Part shown: piece after piece, positions 11,681 through 22,904 of the stretch
Layout of the letters: each line of letters starts with the position of its first letter
Numbering within the stretch: the first letter of the stretch is position 1
From: Rhizomys pruinosus
Taxonomy: Eukaryota; Chordata; Mammalia; Rodentia; Spalacidae
Assembly (NCBI GenBank): GCA_009823505.1
Contig: VZQC01006354.1
Location: 186,001 to 250,000 of the forward strand
Direction: 5' to 3'
DNA: 64,000 nt
Made by a program: the position numbers and the translations under genes
Notes under the pieces: model-generated
Databases searched by the model: none
Seen by the model: the letters and a program-made list of their open reading frames with translations, nothing else
Told to the model about the DNA's origin: nothing

Positions 11681-12834
11681 AATCCAGTGTCCTCTTTAAA
11701 GTGTGCATAGTTGGTAAGAATGGGCCTAAAATTAGCAAAACAGCAACTGTTAATGACTAAGTGGGACCTTCCCATCCCCTTTCCCAGCCTGCTCCTTGCT
11801 CTAGAGCTCACTAAGGAGAGTGACCCATCCAGACACATTGGTTCACCCAGATTCCAACCTCCTTGCTCAGGACTGTCAGTGCACAGTGTCTACACCGTTC
11901 ACAGGACAGGAGGAAGTATGAAGACTCGTTTCCAAGCCACAAGCACCTTGGAGCCTTTCCTGAGTTTGAACGTGGGTCTCACAGTGTGGCTCCAGGTACA
12001 CATATGGGAATTTGTCTACGGTTTCAGATCTCCAGTTCTTTCAGAAAAGCCCATTCAGTTGCAGGTATACAGTGCTTCAGGTGTCAATTTATTTCCACTG
12101 TCGGCAGTGACCCATCTTTCCCCTGTGGGGACAGCAGCCATCTCACCACTCAGGAGTGGCAAGTCAGAGAAGGTGTGCACTCTGAGTTGTGCTATCACCC
12201 CTCTTGCTCCAAAGAAGGAAATGTTGCTAAAATTTGTGGCAACATTTAAGCTGGTGTGAAGCCATCACTTTGGGATCCAATGCATATTCAGCCGCACCTA
12301 CTCACTAGGATTTATCTATAACTTCAAACAGAAAATCTGGGAGCTTTCAAGGCCATTTAAAGACATGCACATAAAATGAAACTGAGTCCCTCAACATCCT
12401 TATCCCTAGCTGAGGTAGAATACAGGGAAGCTCTTCCTTCATGGTCTGATCACTCTGCAACAACCATCCTCTTCAACAGCTGTTTAGAATCATGCATTTG
12501 ATTTTTCCTGCCTTCTGTTGGTGATTGCCTCACTTGAAGTGATCCTGAATGGGTGCTGACAGTGCTCCCCAAAGTCCTCAGGGCAGGAAGACTGGGGATC
12601 CACATGTGCTGGAGAAGCTTCAGCCAGCACAGGAAGCAATGCCACGTGCAGCTGCCTGGCTGGCAGTGCAGTTATGACCAGACAAGCGTAAGGAGCCATG
12701 GCTCAGTCTCCACCATTCAGACTTTGTGGCAATCCTATATAAAACAACCGTGATGCACAGAGTAGGCTGTACCGATGGAAACATACCTGTGGCCCAGACC
12801 ACACAACTCACAGAATTCCCCTCCACAGACCTCC
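11681..12834. other. Unique-looking segment with a 182-codon chance-level frame
   Basis: No repeat recognised. A plus-strand frame is open at 11711-12259 (182 codons), overlapped in another frame by 11863-12249. Neither has a recognisable domain, clear splice sites or a promoter. I treat both as chance, since the amino-acid composition is unremarkable. Confidence 0.45.
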
Positions 12835-12846
12835 AAAGAGACTTCT

Positions 12847-13002
12847 TTTTTTTTTTTTGGTCTTTTTGTGACAGGGTCTCCCTGTAGCCCCAGCTGTCCT
12901 GGAACTCACTCTGTAGACCAGGCTGGCCTTGAACTCACAAAGATCTGCCTGCCTCTGCCTCCTAAGTGCTAGGATTAAAGGCGTGCACCACCACGCCCGG
13001 CC
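12847..13002 (-). mobile_element. B1 SINE with 12-bp target-site duplication
   Basis: Minus-strand B1 flanked by 'aaagagacttct' at 12835-12846 and 13003-13014 exactly. It keeps a CpG-bearing head ('gcgtgcaccaccacgcccgg'), so it is fairly young. Confidence 0.93.
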
Positions 13003-13014
13003 AAAGAGACTTCT

Positions 13015-13654
13015 AAACAGACCTAAACATAGTGTGAAATACACCAGCCACTTCTAAACAATCTGGAGTGACTCTGGGCTGGGAGTAGTAACTCCTGGGG
13101 TAGGGCCCTTGCTGGGCAACCCACACAACACAAGCACAGGGCTGTCAGGTAGAATCATGGCACTGCCAGAGTGGGCTCTTGGTCCTTTCTCTAATTCCAT
13201 CTTAAGAGATCCCTACAATAACAAGCCTCGTCACTCACAGCAGCAGAACAAGCTCCTGGCCCTGTCCTTGATGTGTCTTCAACAATCACAGATAGTCGGG
13301 GAGGTCCACATTGCCTTCCTTTATGTGGCCAGTTTCCAGTTCTTTCCATACCTATGTGATGCCTTCTCGTGTGGCCCAAGCTGGTGGAGGAGCCATCCTG
13401 GGCTACAGGCGTGCAGTAACAGAATATTTACTTATATCTATAAACCAAGAGTCCATGCCATGGATGCAGAGACGGTGGTGGGCCTTCCCTGAGGCTGTAT
13501 CATGTTTGCATTCAGGTAGTCCTGGTGGGTGTGTGGCTGGGGCTCGGGGAAGCCTGTACTGAAAAGTAGCCATCTCCCCTACCTGTGACTTAGACTCAGA
13601 CTTTTTAGGTCTGTTGACAGTTTCATAGATGGTGGTAGGCAGGGCCCAACTTCA
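13015..13654. other. Spacer, nothing recognised
   Basis: No repeat family or gene recognised; short open frames only. Confidence 0.45.
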
Positions 13655-14594
13655 TTGATGCATGTGTGGATATTTAGTTTTTCAGCACAACTTGTTGAAA
13701 AGATTGTCCTCTCTCCAGAGAATGGCTTTGCCAACCTTGAAAATCACTTAGCCACACATGCAAAGATGCATTTCTGGGCTCTGTATTTGATTTATTTGGT
13801 CTATATGTCTGACTTTATACCAGCACCACACTCTCTTGAATACCGTAACTTTGTTATAGTGAGTTTTGATAGCAGGAACTACCATTCCCCTCAGCCCTGT
13901 TCTTTGTCAAGTTTGTTTTGGTTGTTTGATGTCCCTTAATCCCATCTGAATTTAAGACAGATATTTTTATTTCAGCAAAGTAAGGCCTTGAGATTTTGGT
14001 AGAAATCACATTAAAGCTATACATGGTGCTGGGTAATATTAAATCTTAGGAATACTAAGTATCCATGAACATAGGATGCATTTCTATTACTTGATGCCTT
14101 CTTTAATTCCTTTCAGAAATGCTTTACGATTTTCTCTGTACATGTCTTTTACTTCTGGTTAACTCCCACATATTTTCGCTTTTTTCAGTTCTACTATAAG
14201 TGAAGTGGTTTTAATCTTTTCTTCATATTATTTATGAGTGACTGATGTTTGTGGGCTGAGTTTGCACACTGCTGCTTTGCTGACCTGGCTTAGTGGCTCT
14301 CATAATTAACATGGAAAGGCTGAACATCCTCAGCTTATCCTGATCTTAGAAAAAAAAATCTTTCAGTCTTTCATTAGAGGAGGATTTTCCTCTGAGTTCT
14401 CTGACATGGCTTTTATGTGGAGATAGTTTTTGTTTAGTTCTGGTTTGTTGAGTATTTTTTAATGTGAGATGTGGTATTTCAGTAAGTGATTTTTGTACAT
14501 CAACTGAGATGAGCACATTGGCATTTGTTTTGTTAATATGAAACATCTCATTGATCAGTTTTTATTTGTTGTATCACTGTTGCATTGCAAGAAT

Positions 14595-14666
14595 AAATCT
14601 CATCTGGACTCTAGTCATCAGGCTTGAATAACAAGTACTTTATCCACTGAGCTGTCTTTCTAGCCT
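14595..14666 (-). mobile_element. tRNA-derived SINE fragment
   Basis: 'agtcatcaggcttgaata' followed by 'ccactgagctgtctttctag' is the antisense head of a B3/B2-type SINE. Only about 70 bp remain. Confidence 0.5.
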
Positions 14667-14804
14667 CATCCTCTAATCTTATTACTTTCTGTGCAATTGG
14701 CATTAATATCAGATTATCTTGCAATAATTTGTATGTAGCTAAAGATTTTTCATTTTTAAAATCTTTTCAAAGAACCATCTTCTGGTTTTATTGGTTTTGT
14801 TTTG

Positions 14805-14951
14805 TTTGAAATGGGTTCTCCAGGTTCTCATTATAGCCCCAGCTGGCCTGGAACTCACTCTGTAGACCAGGCTGGCCTTGAACTCATGGAGATCTGCCTG
14901 CCTCTACCTCCTGAGTGCTGGGATTAAAGGAGTGTGCCACCACACCCGGCT
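14805..14951 (-). mobile_element. B1 SINE
   Basis: Minus-strand B1 from 'gaaatgggttctcc' to 'ccaccacacccggc', directly abutting a B2 fragment. Confidence 0.88.
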
Positions 14952-15052
14952 TAAAGATGGTTCTTAGCTGTGATGTGAGTGCTGGGAATTGAACCTGGGT
15001 CCTCTGCAAGAGCAGTCAGCACTCTTAACTGCTGAGCCATCTCTCCAGCCCT
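14952..15052 (-). mobile_element. B2 SINE fragment
   Basis: Antisense B2 head, from 'agatggttcttagc' to 'gccatctctccagccc'. The 3' half is missing, apparently cut at the B1 junction. Confidence 0.8.
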
Positions 15053-15147
15053 GGCTTTTATTACCTGTTTTATCTCTATTTTAATTGTTATGATTCTTTC
15101 TTTTTGCTTCCTTAGGGTTTAATTTGTTGTTGTTCTTCATCTAGTTC

Positions 15148-15665
15148 TGCGGAGGGGGGGCTTTAGGGTCTTAACCAGGCCCAGACCAGCTGGGACCGGT
15201 TGGATAGAGGAAGGTCAGGTGTGTCCGCTTGCCCAGTTCCCCAGTCTCCCTGTCCCTGAGACAATCAGAAGCAGCGGGGAGCCAAGTCGTTTATTGCAGG
15301 CAGCACAGCAGTTATAAAGGCAAAAAATACAAAGGGGATTTCCATGGTGCCAAACGGGCAGCCAACCATCTCAAAGGCCCAGGCACCATGCAGGCTGCAT
15401 GTAATGATTACTCCATAGAACTTAATGAGAAACAGGTACTGATCCCGAGCTGTCCACGAGTAGGGAAGTACCTCTGAGCCTATCAGAACTCCCCTCTTTC
15501 TTCCTCCCCTCTCCGATTTGTGGTCACAGCGACCTTTGTGGTTACAGTAGTTTGCATAACTCTTATGGGAAGTTACTTGGTAGGTGGGGGACAGTCAGCA
15601 AGACTTGAGCCAGTCTTAGAGATTTCCAACAGGCCATGCTTTTGGAGAGCCTGTAAGGCCCAACA
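15148..15665 (-). mobile_element. ERVK-type solo LTR with perfect 6-bp duplication
   Basis: A 518-bp unit starting TG and ending CA on the plus strand, flanked by 'tagttc' at 15142-15147 and 15666-15671. Six-base duplications are typical of ERVK/IAP-class integration. Read on the minus strand it starts 'tgttgggcctt', has 'cctttataac' and a polyadenylation signal 'aataaa' near 15288-15293, and ends 'cctccgca'. It carries no viral genes, so it is the scar left by LTR-LTR recombination. It sits inside the ancient L1, whose text continues on both sides. Confidence 0.85.
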
Positions 15666-16000
15666 TAGTTCCTTAGGTTTGTAGGTTGTTTGGGATCCTG
15701 TTTGTATAGTGTGAGCATTTAAAGCTTGCCTTTCTTCTCTAGCACTGTGTTCTATTTGGGTATTTTCTTTTTGTTTTCTATTTATCTCTAAATATTTTCC
15801 AGTTTACATTATGATTTAACCATGAATTACTGATTTTTTAAAAGAGAGTCATTGAATTTCCACAACCTTGGGAATCTTCTAGTTTGCACCCTGCTGATTT
15901 CTAACTTGACCCTGTTGTAGACAGAGAAGATATTCAGTAGCATCTACATCTTCAACATCTACCTGGACATAATTTGGTTGGTCTTAGAACTTGTGCTGTG

Positions 16001-16580
16001 TATGTGTGAGAAGAGCGTACACGCTGTTGGAGGTTGTCCCATGTACATGTGAGAAGAGCATACGTCTGTTGGAGGTTGTCCCATGTACATGTGAGAAGAG
16101 CGTACACGCTGTTGGAGGTTGTCCTGTGTACATGTGAGAAGAGCGTACGCGCTGTTGGAGGTTGTCCCGTGTACATGTGAGAAGAGCGTACGCGCTGTTG
16201 GAGGTTGTCCCGTGTACATGTGAGAAGAGCGTACGCGCTGTTGGAGGTTGTCCAATGTACATGTGAGAAGAGCGTACGCGCTGTTGGAGGTCGTCCCATG
16301 TACATGTGAGAAGAGCGTATGCGCTGTTGGAGGTTGTACCATGTACATGTGAGAAGAGCGTACGCGCTGTTGGAGGTTGTACCATGCACATGTGAGAAGA
16401 GCGTACACACTGTTGGAGGTTTTCCTGTGTACATGTGAGAAGAGCGTATGCGCTGTTGGAGGTTGTACCATGCACATGTGAGAAGAGCGTACGTCTGTTG
16501 GAGGTTGTCCCGTGTACATGTGAGAAGAGCGTACGTCTGTTGGAGGTTGTACCATGCACATGTGAGAAGAGCGTACGTCT
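16001..16580. repeat. 43-bp minisatellite, left block
   Basis: About 13 tandem copies of a 42/43-bp unit beginning 'gagaagagcgtac' and ending 'catgtacatgt' (unit starts at 16008, 16051, 16093 and so on). Units differ at a few sites, for example 'tacgcgctg' against 'tacgtctg', which makes the 42-bp form. The minus-strand frames are open but meaningless. The block is cut at 16580 by the young L1 and resumes at 19267. The unit resembles the endonuclease part of the host L1 in position, orientation and sequence. Confidence 0.95.
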
Positions 16581-19266
16581 TAAAACATTTCAAAAAGACC
16601 TACAACCATTATTTCTGAAACTGTTTAGAAGTATACAATCAGAGGGAATTCTCCCAAATTCCTTCTATGAAGCCAACATCACTCTATTACCAAAACCAGG
16701 CAAAGATCCAACTAAAAAGGAGAATTATAGACCCATCTCCCTCATGAACACAGATGCCAAAATTCTAAACAGAATACTGGCAAATCGCATACAGACCCAC
16801 ATCAAGAAGATCATCCATCATGACCAAGTTGGATTCATACCAGAGATGCAGGGATGGTTCAACATACGAAAATCAATAAACATCATCAAACACATAAACG
16901 GAATCAAAGACAAAAACCACACCATCATCTCAATTGATGCTGAAAAAGCCTTTGACAAAATCCAGCATCCCTTCATGCTTAAAGTCCTAGAAGGAATTGG
17001 ATTGGAGGGATCATTCCTCAATGTAATCAAAGCCATATACAGGAAACCCACAGCCAATATCATCCTAAATGGGGAAATGACGGAAACATTCCCTTTAAAG
17101 GTAGGAACTCGGCAAGGCTGCCCCCTATCACCACTCCTCTTCAATATAGTGCTTGAAACACTTGCTAGAGCAATAAGGCAAGAAAAGGATATTAAAGGAG
17201 TACTAATTGGAAAAGAGGAAGTCAAACTATCCCTATTTGCTGATGATATGATTGTTTACTTAAGAGATGCAAAAAACTCCACCAGAAAACTCCTAGAAAC
17301 GATTAACAGCTTCAGCAAAGTGGCAGGATACAAAATTAACCTTAGAAAATCAATGGCCTTTCTTTACACCAAGAACAAGCAACTGGAGAAAGAATTCAAA
17401 GAGACCTTCCCACTCACAATAGCCTCAAAAACAATAAGATACCTAGGAACAAACCTAACCAAAGACACCAAAGACCTCTACAACAAAAATTTTAAACCCT
17501 TAAAGAAAGAAATTGAAGAAGACCTCAGAAGATGGAAAAACCTCCCATGCTCATGGATTGGGAAAATTAACATTGTAAAAATGTCCATTTTACCAAAACT
17601 CTTGTATAGATTTAATGCAATCCCAATCAAAATCCCCAAGAGTTTCTTCACAGGCTTGGAAACAAAAGTTCTTAAATTCATTTGGAGAAACAAAAGACCC
17701 CGAATAGCCAAATCAATCCTGAGTGAAAAGAGCTACACAGGAGGGATCTCTATACCAGATTTTAAACTATACTACAGGGCTATAGTCATAAAAACAGCCT
17801 GGTACTGGCACAAAAACAGACCTGTTGACCAATGGAACAAAACCGAAGATCCAAATCTGAGCACATACAATTTCAGCCATCTCATATTTGACAAGGGGGC
17901 CAAGAAACCACAATGGAGAAAAGACAGCATCTTCAGCAAGTGGTGTTGGCAAAACTGGATCACCACTTGTAGAAGAATGAAATTAAACCCCTACCTCTCA
18001 CCCTGTACAAAAGTCAACTCCAGATGGATTAAAGACCTCAACGTGAAACCCCAAACTCTGAAGGTGATAGAAGAAAAAGTTGGCAGCAGACTACAAGACA
18101 TAGGCGTAGGAAAAGACTTCCTAAATCAGACAGCAGCTGCACAAGAATTAAGGTCGACAATTGACAAATGGGACCTCATCAAACTCAAAAGCTTCTGTAC
18201 ATCAAAAGAAACAATCAAGGAAGTGAAGAGAAATCCCACAGAGTGGGAGGAAACCTTCACTGCAGATACATCTGACAAAGCATTGATTTCCAGAATATAT
18301 AAACTACTCAAAAAACAAAGAAAAAAGAAAACAAATGACCCACTCAATAGATGGAGCAAAGAACTGAACAGAGACTTCACAAGTGAGGAATTAGAGATGT
18401 CTGAGAAACACCTCAAGAACTGTTCAACATCACTAATCATTAAGGAAATGCAAATGAAAACCACTTTAAGATATCATCTTACTCCAATAAGACTGGCTAG
18501 GATCAAGAAAACAAATGATACCAAGTGCTGGAGAGGTTGTGGGGAAAGGGGAACACTCATCCACTGCTGGTGGGAATGTAAACTCGTACAGCCACTATGG
18601 AAAGCAGTGTGGAGAACCCTTGGAAGACTTGGAATGAACTTGCCACCCGACCCAGCCATACCACTCCTGGGCATGTACCCTCAAGACTTACGCCACCACA
18701 GAGATACATGCACGGCCATGTTTATTGCAGCTCTCTTCACAATAGCAAGGAGCTGGAACCAACCTAAATGCCCCTCAACTGATGAGTGGATAGAGAAAAT
18801 GTGGTACATCTACACAATGGAGTTCTATGCAGCAGTAAAGAAAGACGACATCACGAGCTTTGCAGGAAAATGGCTGGAGCTAGAGGACATCATGCTGAGT
18901 GAAGTAACACAGTCCCAGAAAAACAAACGACGAATGGTATCCCTCATCTGTGGATGCTAGTGCCAATTACCCAGTTGTAAGTATTTCTTGTGTAGGGCCC
19001 CCTGAGCTTTTGTACAAAGCAGTTGGGCATAATACATTTTGGAAACAACAACAACAACAGAAAAGACTGCATCAAAGAACTGACTGAGACGGTGAACTTC
19101 TGCTCAAAACAGTCAACTTCCCCATGGAAAATATTGAGAAAGACTCAGAGATGGAAAGCATGTTTGGCAGAATGCATGAGCTCTGGCGGGGTAGGGGAAT
19201 GAGCGGGAACATGGGTCTAGATTTGTTAAAAATAAATAAATAAATTTATGTAAAAAAAAAAAAAGA
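16581..19266 (+). mobile_element. Young 5'-truncated L1 with open ORF2 remainder
   Basis: Flanked by 'agaagagcgtacgtct' at 16565-16580 and 19267-19282 (exact, 16 bp). From 16581 an uninterrupted ORF2 frame runs to TAG at 18958-18960. It has RT motif A (SIDAEKAFD, about 16930), motif B ([10 protein letters not shown], about 17115), motif C FADDM (17236-17250), the thumb/C-terminal region, and a Cys/His knuckle of C-x3-C-x7-H-x4-C form at 18526-18579. The endonuclease and ORF1 are missing, so it cannot move by itself. The 3' UTR is 18961-19250, followed by an A-rich tail. ORF2p normally reverse-transcribes L1 RNA at nicked target DNA. No frame damage in about 790 codons argues for a recent insertion. 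Confidence 0.95.
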
Positions 19267-19427
19267 AGAAGAGCGTACGTCTGTTGGAGGTTGTCCCATG
19301 TACATGTGAGAAGAGTGTACGCGCTGTTGGAGGTTGTCCCATGTACATGTGAGAAGAGCGTATGCGCTGTTGGAAGTTGTCCCATGTACATGTGAGGACA
19401 GTGTATGTGCTCTTGGATGTTGTCCTC
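19267..19427. repeat. 43-bp minisatellite, right block
   Basis: Three to four more units of the 43-bp repeat, continuing directly from the L1 target-site duplication. The last unit is diverged ('gtgaggacagtgtatgtgct') and grades into ancient L1 text at about 19430, as expected for the edge of an array. Confidence 0.92.
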
Positions 19428-19658
19428 TGGGATTATTTGGCTGCTCAAGTCCTCTGTGTCTTTCCATTGTCCTGTTATTTAGCATGAGGTGCTCAGTTCC
19501 CAGCTATCACTGTTGAACTGCCTAAATCTCCCTTAGCTTTGTTAATATGCACTTCATATGTCATGATGGTCTGTTATTAGATTCATACATGTTTATAGTT
19601 GTTATAGCCTGTTGCTGTTTTGAAGGTTTTGTTAATATTTATTTAATAATTTATATTA

Positions 19659-19925
19659 GGGGGCTGGAGAGATGGCCTAGTGGTTAAGAGTGCCGACCAC
19701 TCTTACAGAGGACCCGGGTTCGATCCCCAGCACCCACATAGCGGCTGAGAAACGTCTGAAACTCCAATTCCAGGAGAACTCCAGTTCCAGGGGAATCCGA
19801 CACCCTCTTCTGACCTCCGCGGCATTGCACGACATGGGGGCACAAACCTGCATGTAGACAGTATATTCATACACAGATGGAAATAAATAAAATTAAAAAA
19901 AAGAAAAATATTAAAAAAAAATAAA
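19659..19925 (+). mobile_element. B2 SINE with 11-bp target-site duplication
   Basis: Full plus-strand B2 with B box 'ggttcgatcc' and the internal duplicated 'ctccagttccagg' block. 'aatttatatta' occurs at 19648-19658 and 19926-19936. Confidence 0.95.
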
Positions 19926-20139
19926 AATTTATATTAAAACTGTAATTCATTAATCTTCTTCCTTGTCTGCCGTAAGCCTTGTTACCTAGTCTCTCTTTTC
20001 CAGCATCCATATGCCTGCCTCTGTTCTCTTTAGTTACTATTTGTAGGGAATATTTTCTGTCCCTTTGCTTTGCCGTCTTCAACTTTAAAGTGAGTTTTTA
20101 ATGGACAGCATATTGTTGGACCCTGTTTATTTTCTTTTT

Positions 20140-20295
20140 TAATTTAATTTATTATTTTTGAGACAGGTTTAACTGGGTAGCCCTGGTGACCAGGAACTTA
20201 CTGTGTAGATCGAGCTGGCTCTGAATTCTTAGAGGTCTGCTTGGCTTTGTCTCCTGAGTGCTAGCTGAAGGCATGTGCCACCACACCTGGCTGAC
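20140..20295 (-). mobile_element. Old B1 SINE
   Basis: A diverged minus-strand B1 from 'gagacaggtttaactgg' to 'ccaccacacctggc'. 'gaccct' flanks it on both sides. Confidence 0.75.
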
Positions 20296-21119
20296 CCTAA
20301 TTAAAAAAAAAAAAAAACACTCTTCCAATTTGTGTCTGTTTGGAGAGCTTAATGCACTTACACGTGGAGAAATTCTTGATAGGGAGGGCAACTTTATCAC
20401 TTTGCCATTTATTTCTATTTTTTCAAATAGATTGAGTTTCTTGTTTCCTAAATACTATTTTCTTTTGTAGTTTGTTGATTTTGGTAATGTAGCATCAGCA
20501 CTTCTCTCATTTTCCTTTATGCATATTCTTTGGTGTTCTAATTGAGTTTGTAACAACTTAGCTTCAATAAAAAGCAAAGTTTTGCACCTTTAAAAGTTCC
20601 ATTCTGTGTCTTTGAATTGTTGATGTTATACAAGTACATCTTTAGACCCTGAGTCTAAGCACAATCTAATGGTTTTTAATGCACTAATCTCTTAAATCAT
20701 GTAGGAAACAAAAAGTTTCACTCTGTTGTTCATCTAAAACCAGATTTTATGAAGATCTCAGTGAAAAGACCTTTACATCCCTTCCTCCTTAAGCCTTTGG
20801 GTTAATGTCCAGCAGTTTTTCATTTCAACTTTTGGGATTCCTTGTACATTTTCTGCAAGGCAGGCCTATTGATAACATTGATAACACTACTAACTGATAA
20901 CACTGCCCCTCAGTTTTTGCTTATTTGAGAGCTTCATGATTTCTCTCTGAGTTTTAGTTTTATTGGACATGGGCTCCTTGGCTTAATCCTTAGTAGCACT
21001 TTCGAGGTACCAGCCCATTTCTGTGAGGCCACACGAGGCCCTCATGGGGAGCCCACTGATATGCCAAGCCCTCGGGTGCCTTTACCTGCTTCACCGTCTT
21101 TCTTTTCAATAGGTATAAA

Positions 21120-21640
21120 TGCCGGGTGTGGTGGTGCATGTATTAGTCTCTTTTCTGTTGCTATGATAAAACCACCATGAGCAAGGGAACTTATAAAAGA
21201 AAGAGTTTATTTGAGCTTACGATTGATGGTTCCAGGGAATCAGAGTCCATTGTGGCAGGAAGCATGGTGGCCGGGGCTGGAGCAGCAAGCCAAGGGTCAC
21301 ATCTCGAAATGAGCACAGGAAGCAGAGAGAGATACTGGAGACTGCAATGCTTGTTAAACTCACTAAGCCTGCCCCCAATAATGTACTTCCTCCAGCACAG
21401 CCACACCTTCTAAGACCTCCAAGAACAGTGCCACCAACTGGAGACAAAAATGTCTGAATACTTAAAGCCTATGAGGGGACACTCTCTTTCAAACCACCAC
21501 AATGTCTTTAGTCCCAGAATTCAGGAGACAGAGGCAGGTGGATCTCTGTGTGATGGAGGACAGCCTGGTCTACATAGCAAGTTCTAGGCTAGCTGGGGCT
21601 AGAGGGAAACCACATCTGAAAAAGACAAAAAAGCATAAAT
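21120..21640 (+). mobile_element. B1 SINE split by a rodent repeat
   Basis: B1 starts 'gccgggtgtggtggtgcatg' at about 21121-21140, is cut by the repeat at 21141-21502, and continues 'tctttagtcccag' to about 21640 with the usual 'aaaaagacaaaaaa' end. Confidence 0.85.
21141..21502 (+). mobile_element. Second copy of the rodent repeat at 388-777
   Basis: Same ends ('tattagtctc' to 'caaaccaccaca') and the same internal order as 388-777, without the long GA run. 'atg' borders both edges. Like the first copy, it landed in a B1. Confidence 0.75.
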
Positions 21641-21746
21641 TATTCATACAACTTATAAGTAAAGAACTTACATTTTGACCAATTGAATTTCTCAAAATAT
21701 TACTTTTTGTAGTCAAATATACTTACTGATTTAAAATTGTATGCAA

Positions 21747-21922
21747 GGGCTGGAGAGATAGTCGGCAGTTTAGAGCACTTATTGCTCTTACAGAAGACCC
21801 TAGGTTGGGTTTACAGCACCACATGGCTGTTACAGTGACCTCTTCTGATCTCCCTGGTACACATACATATAGGCAAAAAACTTGGACACATCAAACTTAA
21901 AAATCTTAAAAATAAATAAAAT
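21747..21922 (+). mobile_element. Diverged B2-like SINE
   Basis: Head 'gggctggagagatagtcgg', body with 'cagcaccacatggctg', A-rich tail. Several deletions relative to other copies here. Confidence 0.75.
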
Positions 21923-22904
21923 TACTTGCCTGAGTATTTGTACTCAGAGCATTTTACATAAACAAAGTATATTTGGCTTTTAAAAATTGAATATAATAAA
22001 ATGACTAAGCATTCATGTGTGAGAAATCATAGACTCGTGCCTCTTCCCACCCTCTCTTTCTTCTCTCCCTCCTCTCTTCTACCAGGTGATGTCTCCTTCC
22101 CCAGTGGACAAGTGTCTGCACTTCTGATGAAACTGTTTGCAAGTTTCATTGAGGGAGATTTCCACAAATTTAGCACAACAGATATTCTAAAGTGCTTTAG
22201 ATGTCTTTAAAAGTAGATGCACAATTACTGGTCATAAAACATCAGCACACTTTCGGTAAACCACTTTCAAAGTGCTGATGTTGTGTTGTTCTTTCTTTAC
22301 TGTCTAGAGAATTTTTCATCTTCATCATTGGGAGATGGGTCTTGGCCCCACCATGGCTCTAGAGCAGGCATTTCACTTATTTAGAGTCTGCCTGCTGTAA
22401 AAGCCAAAGTGCGGAGTCCTGTTTCAGCTGGTTTTACATTATTAATTTTCCTTGAAATTGCAGAACAAATTGCAGACACGCTTCCAATTTCTCATGAAAT
22501 CAAGCTTTTATTTGGGCAAGCAATTGAGCTGAGGTTAGTGGAGTTTGTGGTTATCTCTGGTAAAGAAGTCTAAGGGGGTTGGCCTTCTTAGGCCTCTGTG
22601 ACAAACTGTAGTGGGTTAGGTGCCCTGTAGAAGTCTGGAATTTAGCGCTCAATGCCACAGTCTAAATGTCCACATTGAAGTGTCTGGTGTTCACAGATGG
22701 AACCTTGTTGCATCCTTGCCTGGTGAAAGGTTTCCAGGACCCCTTATCCTACATACTGGGCTCCACACTCGTGAGCTAGTCTATCACCTAACAAAAGCCT
22801 GTCTCTTGACATGGCAGGCTGGGGCCAGGCTTTAGCATGGTGATTTTGGAGAAGACACAGACAACATCATCTACTTATAATTCACCTGATTCCACATTCT
22901 TGGA
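21923..22904. other. Unique-looking segment
   Basis: No repeat or gene recognised; open frames are short. A pyrimidine-rich tract lies near 22030-22085. Confidence 0.45.

Larger units (their letters stand above)
13655..20970 (-). mobile_element. Ancient L1 (L1M-type), broken by many insertions
   Basis: One minus-strand L1 can be followed across seven kilobases. 13655-14800 gives ORF2 RT text ('cagcacaacttgttgaaaag', 'taccagcaccacac'). 15052-15141 and 15672-16000 follow on across the solo LTR. 19430-19647 carries endonuclease-side text ('gctcaagtcctctgtgtctt', 'ttcatacatgtttatag'). 19937-20140 carries 'ggacagcatattgttgga'. 20296-20970 reaches the ORF1/ORF2 junction region. Inserted into it are B1/B2 pieces, an LTR (15148-15665), a 43-bp minisatellite and a young L1. 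No coding capacity remains. Confidence 0.72.

Noticed and set aside
11711..12259. 182-codon plus-strand frame
   Set aside because: No domain, promoter or splice support; a rival frame of 128 codons overlaps it.
16001..16580. Regular 43-bp repeats as a CRISPR array
   Set aside because: The whole unit repeats with no unique spacers, and the context is a vertebrate genome.
15952..16593. Minus-strand frames of about 200 codons with CTC/HMY repeats
   Set aside because: They are the 43-bp minisatellite read through in three frames; no gene evidence.
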